Shown here piece by piece: positions 52,253 through 62,775 of a DNA stretch of 64,000 nt (position 1 is the stretch's first letter; every line of letters begins with the position of its first letter). A model generated the notes under the pieces. The model was given only the letters and a program-made list of their open reading frames with translations. It made no database searches and had not been told where the DNA came from. The stretch comes from MKUN01 sp964481425. Its GTDB lineage: Bacteria; Bacteroidota; Bacteroidia; Chitinophagales; Chitinophagaceae. A program made the translations under genes and the position numbers. The stretch lies in contig CAYZTM010000016.1 of the NCBI GenBank assembly GCA_964481425.1, positions 32,766-96,765 of the forward strand, written 5' to 3'.

Positions 52253-55200
52253 TTATCGCACTATCGAGATATCTCCTTTATAATCCATTACCTCGCCCGT
52301 AGTAGCGCATACTGCCGAGATGATGTACACATAAACGTCCGGCTTCAGCTGTGTACCCTTATAGGTACCGTCCCAGCCATTCGAAGGATCGTCAATAGGT
52401 ATATCATGACGCTCGAACAACAGCTCGCCCCAACGGTCAAATACGCTCAACCGTTTTACTACCGATATGCCCTTACCACTCGGGTAGAACCTATCATTCA
52501 GGCCGTCGCCATTGGGGGTAAAGGTATTGGGTATGAATACCTGGCTCTTATCGCATTTCACTTTTATCGTAACGCTGTCCGTAGCTTCACATCCTTTCGG
52601 ATTGGTAGCTATCACCACAAAGGTTGTTGTATTGATCACTGCCACTTTCGGGGCCGGGCAATCGGTACAATCAAATCCATCGGTCGGTGTCCATTCGAAA
52701 TGTGTTGCATTCTCAGCGTTCGAGTTCAAGGTTACCACTGTGCCTGATACCACTGTCATATCATCACCCAATTCAACGGTCGGTAAGGGGAACACACTTA
52801 CGGTTGCAAAAGCAGTATCGGGATGACACTGCCCCTGGCCTATGATCACCATATAGGTCGTGGTCGTATCCGGGTTCGCAGTTGGTGTGGCCGACTGGTT
52901 ATCACTCAAGCCTGTGGCCGGCAGCCAGAGATAGCTGGTACCGCCGTTCGCGCTCAACTGTGTCGAGGAGCCTTTACATATACTGTCACCAAGGCTGGCC
53001 GTTGTCTGCGCCCTTGGTATTATCGTTACATCCAGCGTAGTGGTATCCACGCAGCCATGGCTGTCAATACCTACTATCGTATAGGTTATCGCGTTCGTGG
53101 GCGTTACAAAGGGATCTGCGCAATTGCTGCAGGAGAGGTAATCGGTCGGTATCCAGTTGTAGGTAGCCGCACCGGTAACATGCAGTTGCAATGACTCATC
53201 CTGGCAGACCGCCTGTGCAGTACCGGCGTCTATTACCGGCAGCGGGTTCACGGTTACCGTTACCTTGGCCGTATCCGTACAGCCATTTGCACCGGTACCC
53301 ACCAGCGAGTAAACGGTCGTGGTAGTTGGCGCAGCTACCGGCGTATCGCATGTGCTGCAGGATAAGCTCGATGCCGGCGACCATAAATAGCTCAGGCCAC
53401 CGGTGGCAGTTATCCGTGTCGATTTACCAAAGCATATTTCCTTATCGGGACCTGCGCTAACCGTCGGTTGTGGCAACAGGTTCACCGTAACCGAAGCTGT
53501 GTCGCTACAACCCGTAGCGCCCACTACACCTGTCACGATGTAGGTTGTCGTTGTATCCGGGTTGGCAACCGGGTTGTTGCAATTGGTACAGGACAATCCC
53601 GTGGCCGGCGACCAGGAATAGGTCTGTGCACCACTTGCAGTCAGTTGAGCTCCTGCACCGGGGCATATGTCCTGGTCGGGGCTTGTATTCATTACAGGTA
53701 ATGTATTTACCGTTACCAGTACCGTGTCAGCTTTCGTACAGCCGTTGGTATCGGTGCCTGTTACTACATACCACGTAGTGCCTGTCGGTGTCGCATTTGG
53801 CGAATCACATGGCAGGCAGCTCAGTGTCGGATCATTGTTCCACAGGTAGCTGGTAGCGCCGGTGGCATGCAAAGTGGTGGTTTCACCAAGACAAACCGCC
53901 TGGTCCGGCCCTGCATTTACAGGTGGCGGCGGGTTCACCGTAACCGTATTGGTTATGGTATCCGAGCAGCCGAACATTGTCGTTGCTACCATGCTTACGG
54001 TGTACACACCCGGCGCTGCGTAAAAATGTGATGGGTTATGACCGGTACCTGTAGTGTTATCGCCGAAGTTCCAATCTATTGAGTTAACACCGGTGATCGT
54101 GCCCCAGGTAGTGTCGGAGAATTGCACAGTGCCCGAAGCACAAAGCACACTCGGCGTAAGGGACATTGATGCATTTATGCCATCTACTTTTATGGTATCC
54201 GTGCCCTGTATGGCCACGTTACAGTTGCCGCCATCACTCAGTATGATGACAGGAATATACATACCCGGTTGTGTATAGGTATAGGTTATCGACGTGTTGT
54301 TATTTGTTTCGGTATAGCCGTTATTCATGTCCCAGGTAACCTGCACGGTATTCTGGTAATTGGTAGTAAGCGTAACGGTGAGCGGCTCGCAACCATTCAG
54401 CGGCGGATAGTTCAGTGTACCTGTTGGCCCGTTTATCGTCACTGTCTTGGTGGTCGAGTCCATACAGCCTGTAGCGCTGGTCACCACCAGCTGTACCGTA
54501 TACACACCGGGATAGGTATAAACCGTGCTAGGGTTGGCCAGTACCGAAGAACTGGCATTACCAAAGGTCCACAGGAAGGTGCTGGCATTTTGCGAAGTGT
54601 TGGTAAAGTTATCTATCAGCGGCGGGCAGGATGCAAATGAATCGCTCATAATAAAGCTCGCCGAGAAGTCATACACATGTATATAGTTGGTCCGTGTAAG
54701 CGTATCCAGGCAGCCGCCGCCGTCTGTCACTATCAGGCGTACCGTATAATAACCGCCCGTTGCATAAGAGTGGTCAGGGTTAGTGGCTGTGGAGGTGGTA
54801 TTGTCACCAAAATCCCACTGGTAGGTCAGGGTGGCATTACCCGTCGATGCGTTATTGAAATGCACATTCTGCCCGGGGCATACCAGGGTATCCGGGCTGG
54901 TAAAGGCAGCCGTTGGTTTATTTACGTGGATATAGTTGTTCTTCTTGAAGGAGTCCATACAGCCATTCTGGTCTGTAACCACAAGGGTGACGCTGTAGGT
55001 GCCGGGATTGTAATAGATATGCGAGGGCGTCAGGTTGTTGCCGCCCAGCGTAGTGTTATCACCAAAGCGCCATAACCTTGTCGTGATGGGCAGCGGCGAA
55101 GTGCTTTGGTCGGTAAAGTTCACCGTCAGCGCAGCACAGCCTGTTGTCGGCGTACCCATGAAATCTGCTATAGGCCCACCTACGGTAATATAGCTCTGGT

Positions 55201-57463
55201 TAACGATAGAATCTTTACAACCCCTGCTATCGGTTACTACAAGCTTTACGGTGTAAACACCCGATGAAATATAAGTGTGTGTCGGGTTGGTGGCGGTCGA
55301 TGTGGTATTATCGCCAAAATCCCATTTGTAAGAGCTGCCACCCTGCGAGGTGTTGGTAAATACAACGGCCTGGTTGCGGCAGATATTGGTCGGCACGCCC
55401 GTAAAGCTGGGCACCAGCGGGAACAAGACGATGGTGTAGGTCTGCACATCGGTACAGCCCGAAGCAGTGTTCGTTACCGTCAGCGTAACATTATACGTAC
55501 CATAAGTAGCATAAGTATGCGTGGGGCTAACGGCATTCGACAATGGCGTAGCATCACCGAAATCCCATGAGTTGATATCATTGCCCAGTGATGTATTGGT
55601 GAAAGTTACCGTTAACCTGTTGGCGCAACTGTAGGCAAAAGTGAAATCGGCATGCGGCAGGTTCACAATAATATAGTTGAACTGCATTGTATCGGTGCAA
55701 CCCCCATTGTAGGCTATCAGCGTAACCGTATATTGGCCCGGGTCGCCATAAGTATGTGTCGGATTGGTCGCAGTGCTTGTGCCGCCATCACCGAACTTCC
55801 AGAGATAACTTGTCGCATTCGTCGACAGGTTGGTAAAGGTCACGCTCTGGTTCGGGCATATCACTATCGGGTTCTCTGTAAAGTTGGCCGTAGGATGCGG
55901 GCTGGCTGTTACCACCTTGGTAGCAGTGCCGGTACAGCCCGTTGTGGTCACGAAGGTATAAGTGATGGTATAGGTACCCGCAGTAGTGTAGGTATGTGTG
56001 GGGCTGGCAATGACCGTATTGATGGGGCTGCCGTCGCCGTAATCCCAGGAGAAAGTACTTACCACGTTAGGGTTATTCAGCGTCGCACTCATCGATACGG
56101 TGAGGGGTGTGCAGCCTGTAGTAGGCGTTGCATTGATGGTAGCCGTGGCCTGCGTTATCTTCACATAGTTCACACGCGTCAGGCTGTCCTTACAGCCCGC
56201 TGCACTTGTAGCCACCAATTTCACAGTGAAATTACCGTATGAAGTGTAGGTATGCACATGTGTGGGATTGGCATTGGTACTGGTACTGGCATCGCCATAG
56301 CTCCAGAAATAGCTGGTAGCGCCCGTTGTGGTGTTAGTGAATGTAACGTCCAATGGCGGCATACAAGCCGTGAGCGGCGTACCCGTAAAGTTCACCACGG
56401 GCTTGGCCTCTACAGTTATCGTTTGGTACGATGTATCGGCACAGCTGCCGTTATTGGCTATAAGCCTTACGGTATAGGTACCGGCAGTATTATAACTATG
56501 GCTCGGGTTAGTGGCGTTCGATGTCGTATTGTCGCCGAAGTTCCAGTTGTACGATGTAGCTCCCGTAGAGTTATTGGTGAACGTTACAGCCGTTCCCGCG
56601 CATACCGAGTTGACACTGGGTGTAAATGCGGATACTATGTCCAGTATATGTACGTAGGCAGTGCGTACCATGGTATCGGTACAGCCCGCGGCATTGGTAG
56701 CTATCAGCGTGACCGTATAGGTACCCGGCGCGGTATAGGTATGGCTCGGGTTGGTCGCTATCGAGGTAGTGTTATCACCAAAACTCCAGAGGTAACTGGT
56801 CGCATTGGTCGAGGAATTCGTGAAGGATATGGTAGCCGGGGCACTGCAGGCATCCGGGTTAGGGCTGGTAAAGTTTGCAACAGGGGCCTCAACCAGCTGT
56901 ATATAGGCCGGTTTGGTCAGCGATTTCTGGCAGCCCGATGCATTGGTGATCACAAGGGTCACCGTATAGTTTCCTATCAGGGTATAAGTATGGCTGGGGT
57001 TTTGTAAAGTTGAGGTATTACCATCACCGAAATCCCAATAGTAACTCACATTCCCCGGTATGTTCGGGTTGGAAAGATCGGTGAATTGCACTGTCTTGGG
57101 CGGGCAGGACACACCCGAGTCAACCCCAATGAAGTTGACCGTCGGGCTGGGCAGTACATTGATGTAATTGACCAGTGTCTTGGTATCGGTACCATTGGCA
57201 TTACTCACGGTAAGCGTTATGGTGTACATACCCGGCGTTATGTATGTGGTCGACGGGTTCTGTAATGTCGAGGTGGTATTATTACCCAGGTCCCAGGACC
57301 AGCTTGTGGGATTGCCTGTACTCAGGTCGGTGAACTGCACCACTATCGGTGCACAACCAGACAATGGGCTGGCGCTGAAATTGGCAACCGGCGCCGCTGC
57401 ATGTACTTGTAGCGAGAGGCTGATAGAAACAATAGTAAATAATAGCTTGTAGATATTTCTCAT
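52253..57463 (-). CDS. Giant PKD-repeat surface protein with T9SS type B sorting domain
   Basis: A 1736-aa secreted protein; I use the ATG at 57463 over the TTG two codons earlier. After the signal peptide, fourteen PKD domains (about residues 25-1175) each show W(D/N/S)FGD-type cores and GxYTVxL strands. About 1180-1640 contains six further ~75-residue modules, most opening with AGPDxxxC and four carrying a paired SCxxC core. The last ~90 residues are the gliding-motility-associated type B domain (PNTFTPNGDGLNDRF, then VFDRWGELLFE, then GWDGTYKG). Probably a surface adhesin secreted by T9SS with the adjacent PorP/SprF protein. Confidence 0.92.
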   Translation of the reverse strand: MRNIYKLLFTIVSISLSLQVHAAAPVANFSASPLSGCAPIVVQFTDLSTGNPTSWSWDLGNNTTSTLQNPSTTYITPGMYTITLTVSNANGTDTKTLVNYINVLPSPTVNFIGVDSGVSCPPKTVQFTDLSNPNIPGNVSYYWDFGDGNTSTLQNPSHTYTLIGNYTVTLVITNASGCQKSLTKPAYIQLVEAPVANFTSPNPDACSAPATISFTNSSTNATSYLWSFGDNTTSIATNPSHTYTAPGTYTVTLIATNAAGCTDTMVRTAYVHILDIVSAFTPSVNSVCAGTAVTFTNNSTGATSYNWNFGDNTTSNATNPSHSYNTAGTYTVRLIANNGSCADTSYQTITVEAKPVVNFTGTPLTACMPPLDVTFTNTTTGATSYFWSYGDASTSTNANPTHVHTYTSYGNFTVKLVATSAAGCKDSLTRVNYVKITQATATINATPTTGCTPLTVSMSATLNNPNVVSTFSWDYGDGSPINTVIASPTHTYTTAGTYTITYTFVTTTGCTGTATKVVTASPHPTANFTENPIVICPNQSVTFTNLSTNATSYLWKFGDGGTSTATNPTHTYGDPGQYTVTLIAYNGGCTDTMQFNYIIVNLPHADFTFAYSCANRLTVTFTNTSLGNDINSWDFGDATPLSNAVSPTHTYATYGTYNVTLTVTNTASGCTDVQTYTIVLFPLVPSFTGVPTNICRNQAVVFTNTSQGGSSYKWDFGDNTTSTATNPTHTYISSGVYTVKLVVTDSRGCKDSIVNQSYITVGGPIADFMGTPTTGCAALTVNFTDQSTSPLPITTRLWRFGDNTTLGGNNLTPSHIYYNPGTYSVTLVVTDQNGCMDSFKKNNYIHVNKPTAAFTSPDTLVCPGQNVHFNNASTGNATLTYQWDFGDNTTSTATNPDHSYATGGYYTVRLIVTDGGGCLDTLTRTNYIHVYDFSASFIMSDSFASCPPLIDNFTNTSQNASTFLWTFGNASSSVLANPSTVYTYPGVYTVQLVVTSATGCMDSTTKTVTINGPTGTLNYPPLNGCEPLTVTLTTNYQNTVQVTWDMNNGYTETNNNTSITYTYTQPGMYIPVIILSDGGNCNVAIQGTDTIKVDGINASMSLTPSVLCASGTVQFSDTTWGTITGVNSIDWNFGDNTTGTGHNPSHFYAAPGVYTVSMVATTMFGCSDTITNTVTVNPPPPVNAGPDQAVCLGETTTLHATGATSYLWNNDPTLSCLPCDSPNATPTGTTWYVVTGTDTNGCTKADTVLVTVNTLPVMNTSPDQDICPGAGAQLTASGAQTYSWSPATGLSCTNCNNPVANPDTTTTYIVTGVVGATGCSDTASVTVNLLPQPTVSAGPDKEICFGKSTRITATGGLSYLWSPASSLSCSTCDTPVAAPTTTTVYSLVGTGANGCTDTAKVTVTVNPLPVIDAGTAQAVCQDESLQLHVTGAATYNWIPTDYLSCSNCADPFVTPTNAITYTIVGIDSHGCVDTTTLDVTIIPRAQTTASLGDSICKGSSTQLSANGGTSYLWLPATGLSDNQSATPTANPDTTTTYMVIIGQGQCHPDTAFATVSVFPLPTVELGDDMTVVSGTVVTLNSNAENATHFEWTPTDGFDCTDCPAPKVAVINTTTFVVIATNPKGCEATDSVTIKVKCDKSQVFIPNTFTPNGDGLNDRFYPSGKGISVVKRLSVFDRWGELLFERHDIPIDDPSNGWDGTYKGTQLKPDVYVYIISAVCATTGEVMDYKGDISIVR

Positions 57464-57469
57464 ACGCAA

Positions 57470-58075
57470 TATATTGGGCAGCTACTAGCCGCTCTTTTAT
57501 ACCTGTTCAACGCTTTTTCCGTTCTGCTTTGCCAGAACGAAAGAAACGATATTCAAATTAAGTTTCCCGATGTGTTTAATTACCTGTTTACAAATAATTA
57601 AACTCCATCAAGTACATGATGAAATTGTTAGGTAGTGTAAGCAACAGCGGCTTATTTGGCAACGGCTATTTAAAACCTCTACCTGCTGTTTATAATATAT
57701 TGCGTGAATTGAATTACAAATCTATAAAATTAAGTTTAGCAATGCGTTAAAATATTGTAAAAACAAGTATTAACTTTTGCTAAACAAGCTCTCTGATACC
57801 CTTAACAGCGGATAGTTTCCCAAATTATGCCATATTTATATAAAAAGCAAGCTATACATTTCCAAACCGGCTACAATTATATCAAAATTTATAATAAGCT
57901 GCTGGCAGAGCAGGAATGGTATAGAGAGCGATGAACATACATGGGAGTATTGGTTCACTGTCACGGACGATGACTTCTGATACCCTATTTCCCGGACTTT
58001 TCGCCGCTGCATGATATGCTCAAACCTCGCTGGCCCGAAAAGATCAGGGCCGGTGAATACCCACGACAGCGCCGT
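57470..58075. other. Intergenic region upstream of the giant PKD gene
   Basis: A 606-bp AT-rich stretch with no convincing gene. TATATTG at about 57467-57473 (minus) is an imperfect -7 box for the PKD gene, almost touching its ATG. TGGCCC and GGGCC near 58030 form a weak stem downstream of pdxJ, without a T-run. I see nothing else. Confidence 0.4.
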
Positions 58076-58798
58076 CTAACTATTCAGCTTCCCCTTATAC
58101 ATCTGCACCGCATTCTCCAGGCCATAATAAAGCGCATCACTTACCAGGGCATGGCCTATCGATACCTCCAGCAGGCCGGGAATGTTTTGGGCAAAGTATT
58201 TGAGGTTGTGCAGGTCCAGGTCGTGGCCTGCGTTAAGGCCCAGGCCTTTTTCATTGGCCACTTTTGCTGCCTTTACGTATTCGGCTACGGCTGCTTCTTT
58301 ATTGATGTGAAAATTTTTAGCGTAAGCCTCGGTATATAGTTCCACCCTGTCCGTGCCTGTGTTTGCGGCCCCCACTACCATTTCTTCCAGCGGGTCCACA
58401 AATATAGATACCCGGATACCCGCCTTCTTAAAGACGGCTATGATCTCTCTTAAATAATCTCTTTTCTTTATCGTGTCCCAGCCGTGGTTCGATGTCAGTT
58501 GCCCCGGTGCATCGGGTACCAATGTTACCTGTGTGGGCAGGGTCTCCAGCACAAGGGCAACGAATTTGTCCTCCACAGGGTTGCCTTCTATATTGAATTC
58601 GGTAGTGATGATGGGCTTTATCTCGCGCACATCGCTATAGCGTATATGCCTTTCATCGGGGCGGGGATGCACGGTTATGCCATCGGCGCCGAAGAGCTGG
58701 CAGTCAATGGCCGCCTGCAACACGCTGGGATTATCGCCCCCCCTGCTGTTGCGCAGCGTAGCTATCTTATTGATGTTCACGGAAAGTTTTGTCGGCAT
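58076..58798 (-). CDS. pdxJ: Pyridoxine 5'-phosphate synthase
   Basis: TIM-barrel enzyme that closes the pyridine ring from 1-deoxy-xylulose 5-phosphate and an aminoacetone phosphate, the last step to pyridoxine 5'-phosphate. 240 aa, normal length. Hallmarks are SVNINKIATLRNSRGG at the N-terminus, GADGITVHPRPDERHI, FNIEGNP, ELYTEAYA and GLNAGHDLDLHNL. The start at 58798 sits 17 nt after a consensus promoter box. No pdxA is adjacent. Confidence 0.96.
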   Translation of the reverse strand: MPTKLSVNINKIATLRNSRGGDNPSVLQAAIDCQLFGADGITVHPRPDERHIRYSDVREIKPIITTEFNIEGNPVEDKFVALVLETLPTQVTLVPDAPGQLTSNHGWDTIKKRDYLREIIAVFKKAGIRVSIFVDPLEEMVVGAANTGTDRVELYTEAYAKNFHINKEAAVAEYVKAAKVANEKGLGLNAGHDLDLHNLKYFAQNIPGLLEVSIGHALVSDALYYGLENAVQMYKGKLNS

Positions 58799-58815
58799 TA
58801 TCGGGTATTTGTCCG

Positions 58816-58823
58816 CAAAGGTA
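58816..58823 (-). promoter_or_regulatory. Bacteroidota -7 box for pdxJ
   Basis: TACCTTTG on the minus strand matches TAnnTTTG and ends 17 nt before the pdxJ ATG at 58798. Confidence 0.5.
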
Positions 58824-58884
58824 GCGAAGCGGCTGTTTTATTATTCTTAATGTTTCCGTTCCTTATCTTATTTTGCAATAAGCC

Positions 58885-60528
58885 ATGCGGTCCCTTTGCA
58901 GGAAATATGTTCAAGCTCTTATTGCACTTATCGCAATAGTATTGGTACATGGTTGCAGCAGCCCGTCAAAAAGAGCCGATGACAAGCGCGTATTCCGGCT
59001 CAACTATTCCAGCGGCACACTCGAATCCATAGATCCCGCCTTCGCCAGGAACCTATACAATATGTGGACCGACCATATGGTCTATAATACCCTGGTGGAG
59101 AGCAATGAGCAGCTGCATCTTGTGCCATCGCTGGCGAGGCGATGGGATGTAAGCCCCGATGGCCTTACCTATACTTTTCACCTGCGCGGCGATGTGTTCT
59201 TCCAGGATGCGCCGCAGTTCCCCGGTGGGCATGGCCGCAGGATGACCGCACAGGATGTGGTCTATAGCTTCAACCGCATCATCGACCCCTCCGTCGCTTC
59301 CAGCGGGGCATGGATATTCAATGACCGCGTGGCTGCACATGGGCCATTCGCAGCAACAGACGACACTACGCTACAGGTAAGGCTAAGAGCGCCCTTCCGG
59401 CCCCTGCCGCAGATACTCTCCATGCCTTATTGCAGTATAGTGCCCAAAGAAGTAGTGGATTACTGGGGCAAGGATTTTTCGCGTCATCCCTGCGGTACAG
59501 GGCCGTTTCAATTCCACTACTGGGACGAGGGCAATGTACTGGTGCTGCATAAAAATCCGCATTATTGGGAACGCGACAGCATAGGCAGGCGTTTGCCGTA
59601 TATGGATGCGGTGCAGGTATCTTTTGCCGACAGCAAGGCCACTGAGTTCTTCCTTTTCCTGCAACACCGGCTCGACTTTGTGAATGGCATCGACGGCTCT
59701 TTTAAAGACCTGGTACTCCATAAGGATGGCACAGTAAAGAAAGAATATGCTGCAAAGCTGCAACTGCAAAAAGCCACTTACCTCAATACCGAGTACATCG
59801 GCTTTCTTACCGATACTGCTAATGAACTGATGCAGGCTGTGCCTACGCGCAATGTATTGGTACGCCGGGCCATCAACTACGCCATCGATAAAAAGAAGAT
59901 CGTTACCTATTTCCGCAATGGCATCGGCCTGCCTGCTTTATCGGGCTTCATCCCCGCCGGTATGCCGGGCTACGACAGCAGCCATAGCTTCGGCTACCAC
60001 TACGACCCAAAAAGATCATTGCAACTACTGGCCAAGGCAGGTTATCCAAACGGAAAGGGACTTGGTACCCTGACCATCCTTAGCCCCGACAACTGGAGCG
60101 ATGTGGTCAATTTCATCGCCACCCAATTACAGGAGGTAGGCATAAAAACCAAAGTGGAGATCATGCAGCCCAATATACTCAGGCAGCAGATGAGCCGCTC
60201 GCAGGCTGTAGCCTTCCGCGCACAGTGGATAGCCGACTACCCGGATGCGGAGACCTACCTTGCCTTCTTCTACGGGCCCTTCCCGGCCCCGCCCAATTAT
60301 ACCCGCTTCAACAACGCCACCTTCAACAAATGGTATGATGAAAGCATGAATGCGCCCGACAGCCTGCGCTGGCAGCTATACCGCCGCATGGACAGCCTGG
60401 TCATTTCGCAGGCGCCGGTCATCCCATTGTTTTACGATGAGATGCTCCACTTCCTGCAACCCGACATCTCAGGCTTCAGCAGCAACCCCATGAACCTCAT
60501 AGATATAAAGCGGGTGAGGAAAATGTAA
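58885..60528 (+). CDS. ABC transporter solute-binding lipoprotein, peptide/nickel type
   Basis: A 547-aa SBP family 5 protein. The signal sequence ends in the lipobox LVHGC, so it is a lipoprotein. Family features are FRLNYSSGTLESIDPAF, LARRWDVSPDGLTYTFHLRGDVFFQD, GTGPFQF, the LVRRAINYAIDKKKI hinge and the C-terminal IPLFYDEMLHF. Such proteins capture oligopeptides or similar ligands for an ABC importer. No permease or ATPase genes follow, so its transporter is encoded elsewhere. TTATTTTG before the start is a near-match -7 box. A terminator follows. Confidence 0.9.
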   Translation: MRSLCRKYVQALIALIAIVLVHGCSSPSKRADDKRVFRLNYSSGTLESIDPAFARNLYNMWTDHMVYNTLVESNEQLHLVPSLARRWDVSPDGLTYTFHLRGDVFFQDAPQFPGGHGRRMTAQDVVYSFNRIIDPSVASSGAWIFNDRVAAHGPFAATDDTTLQVRLRAPFRPLPQILSMPYCSIVPKEVVDYWGKDFSRHPCGTGPFQFHYWDEGNVLVLHKNPHYWERDSIGRRLPYMDAVQVSFADSKATEFFLFLQHRLDFVNGIDGSFKDLVLHKDGTVKKEYAAKLQLQKATYLNTEYIGFLTDTANELMQAVPTRNVLVRRAINYAIDKKKIVTYFRNGIGLPALSGFIPAGMPGYDSSHSFGYHYDPKRSLQLLAKAGYPNGKGLGTLTILSPDNWSDVVNFIATQLQEVGIKTKVEIMQPNILRQQMSRSQAVAFRAQWIADYPDAETYLAFFYGPFPAPPNYTRFNNATFNKWYDESMNAPDSLRWQLYRRMDSLVISQAPVIPLFYDEMLHFLQPDISGFSSNPMNLIDIKRVRKM

Positions 60529-60864
60529 AAAAATGTTTTTGCTGCGAGGAAATTTAAGATCGCTCCAATTACGAAAAATAATCCATGTAAAAAACCGTGA
60601 AAACACGGTTTTTTTAACAAAACATATAAGGTAGCTTGCATTTATAAAATAAATGCCTATGAATGTAGATCGCCCTCTAACCAAATACCTAAAATGAGGA
60701 GAGCCTTTGCATGATATGTAAACGCTACCTGACTGCAAGCAAGCGCAGTATAACAGCCTGGAAATTCTATTGACTATTCATATTACCGCATTGTAGCTTG
60801 TTCATTGTTCTAATCATTGTTTTATAGGCGGCTTATAAATTCATTAATCTAAAATCAACGATTT
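60529..60864. other. Intergenic region before the T9SS cargo gene
   Basis: A 336-bp spacer. Apart from the terminator at 60591-60615 it holds AT-rich sequence with no gene and no clear TAnnTTTG box. Confidence 0.5.
60591..60615 (+). terminator. Terminator after the solute-binding protein gene
   Basis: The 9-bp stem AAAACCGTG/CACGGTTTT, with an AAAA loop, runs into further T, about 62 bp after the stop at 60528. Confidence 0.85.
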
Positions 60865-62604
60865 ATGATCACACAAATGAAAAGTTTTAAAAAAACACGG
60901 GTACTGTGGATGTTAGCTACTTGTTTGCTCCTATCGCTAAGCGGTTACGGACAGTACAATCTCATTTACCCTAACATCTTCACACCCGAGATCACGGTGG
61001 CCAACCCTGCAAACGATGTCGTTTGGCTAAACAACTCTGTTTTCAATATGGGTGGCACCAATACATTCTATGCCGAGGTATGGGATGAAGGTGGTGGCAA
61101 CGGATGTTTTTTAAATATACAGGATGCCAACGGCAATACACCTGTAACTAATTACCAATTGGCGGCCACGCTACCAGGCGTGGCGAGCCATCCTGATGTT
61201 GTCTTAGGTGGCGACGGTACACATTGCTATGTAGCTGCCGTATATACACAGACCTATCTGGGCTTTACCAACATACGCCTTGAGGTATATACTGTAAGCG
61301 TAGTGCTCGGTACGATCACCCTCAACACATGCACCACTTGGAACTACCCAATAACCAATGCTACCGCCAATCATGTGGGTGATGCCCATATTGATGTGGC
61401 CAATGTACTGAACGGCACTACCGTTAAGGCTGATTTATTGGCAATTGCATGGGAAGAAACTAGTGGCTGTGGAGTAACACTCAGCTACGGCGCAAAAGCC
61501 CGCGCTACCACTTTTACCGCACTTACAGGTACTGGATGCGGTAGCCCTACCTTTATTTCTTCCGCTTGTTTAAATAGCACAGCTTTTCCCGCAACACGTG
61601 GACAACAGGTAGATATTGCTGTGCGTTACGATGGCAGTGCAGCGCAATATCATGCAGCCGTTACCTATCTCGATGACAACCTTGGTAATGTATATGTGGG
61701 TGATTGGAACATCACGACGAACACTGTGACTACGGGAGCAGTGTTTGACAATCCGGGCACAGGCAATGCGCAATATCCAAGGATAGACATAACCGATGAG
61801 CCCAATCCCTTTACGCCCTGCATGCAGGCAGAGGTGGTATATAGGTACAAGGATGTGGGTAGCGGCATTTGGAATGTAATGTCGCTCAATAATATTCTTA
61901 CAGCCGGCACCGACGAAGAGGCGACCAGCTTTTACAATACCGGCCTTGTAGGTACTGCGCTTACCGATAATACCAACCCGGTGGTAGCCTGCGGCTCTGC
62001 CAACAACACTAATGCCACCAACAATAATTTTTACTCCATTGCCTATGCCAACCCTCCTGCCGGGGGCGGGCTCGATGAGGTTTTTGTACAAAACATAGAC
62101 TGGCAGACCGGGCTGATCACCGATGCCAATGTTCCTGGCAACAGGGATTACTATATTGTAAATAACAACAACACTATAGATGGTCCGGTAGCCATAGCAT
62201 CAGACTGGATCGACGATCCCAGTACCTCGTCACTTATGCTGGCTGATGAGATCTTTGTATGCTGGGTAAACAGGAGCGGACTCACGCCCACAATAGACTG
62301 CAAGATCACCAATGCGATACCACCATCATTTAAACCAACGAGCACAGCTAAGGTGGGGGCTGACTATAATATCGGTACTACAGTTTACCCCAATCCTGCG
62401 GACGATAAGTTATACATCGCACAAAGCGGGAAGACCGCAATCAGCTACTCCGTTTGTGACATATTGGGTAGGGTGCAATTAAAGGGGCAGATCAGGAACA
62501 AAATACAGGAAGTGGACATTAGGACCCTTGCTAAAGGCCTCTATCTCGTGAATACATCTTACGACGACGGAAGCGTGGATGGCTTTAAGATAGTAAAAGA
62601 ATAA
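60865..62604 (+). CDS. Secreted protein with T9SS type A sorting domain
   Basis: A 579-aa exported protein. A signal peptide (LWMLATCLLLSLSGYGQ, cleaved after about residue 30) follows one of two possible ATGs (60865 or 60877). The body (about residues 35-490) is beta-rich with Asn/Thr-rich strands and repeated TWNYP/DWNITT-like patterns, likely a propeller or beta-sandwich, which I cannot assign. The last ~75 residues are a type A sorting domain (TTVYPNPADDKLYI, then DILGRVQLKG, then LAKGLYLV). It is transported by T9SS and left on the surface or released. It is followed by another secreted protein gene. Confidence 0.85.
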   Translation: MITQMKSFKKTRVLWMLATCLLLSLSGYGQYNLIYPNIFTPEITVANPANDVVWLNNSVFNMGGTNTFYAEVWDEGGGNGCFLNIQDANGNTPVTNYQLAATLPGVASHPDVVLGGDGTHCYVAAVYTQTYLGFTNIRLEVYTVSVVLGTITLNTCTTWNYPITNATANHVGDAHIDVANVLNGTTVKADLLAIAWEETSGCGVTLSYGAKARATTFTALTGTGCGSPTFISSACLNSTAFPATRGQQVDIAVRYDGSAAQYHAAVTYLDDNLGNVYVGDWNITTNTVTTGAVFDNPGTGNAQYPRIDITDEPNPFTPCMQAEVVYRYKDVGSGIWNVMSLNNILTAGTDEEATSFYNTGLVGTALTDNTNPVVACGSANNTNATNNNFYSIAYANPPAGGGLDEVFVQNIDWQTGLITDANVPGNRDYYIVNNNNTIDGPVAIASDWIDDPSTSSLMLADEIFVCWVNRSGLTPTIDCKITNAIPPSFKPTSTAKVGADYNIGTTVYPNPADDKLYIAQSGKTAISYSVCDILGRVQLKGQIRNKIQEVDIRTLAKGLYLVNTSYDDGSVDGFKIVKE

Positions 62605-62775
62605 GAAATTGGTAGATGCATCACCGTAGCTCCTGACAAATAAAATGACGAAACGAAGGAGGGCATAATCCTAAATATGCACTTCTTCGTTTTCAAGAAT
62701 AAATAGTATTTGAATTAAAATTTATTTTAACTTTATAGAAACCTTTGGATTGTTTCCTGTAAAAAATCATTACCT

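Noticed and set aside
56252..57007. Plus-strand open frames opposite the PKD protein (also near 55652)
   Set aside because: Repetitive PKD coding sequence gives repetitive antisense frames; there is no independent support.
58016..58339. 107-codon plus-strand frame opposite the end of pdxJ
   Set aside because: It overlaps the conserved C-terminal part of PdxJ and has no family resemblance.
62641..62700. Possible terminator after the T9SS cargo gene
   Set aside because: AAACGAAG and CTTCGTTTT can pair but only across a loop of nearly 30 nt, and the following T-run is weak.
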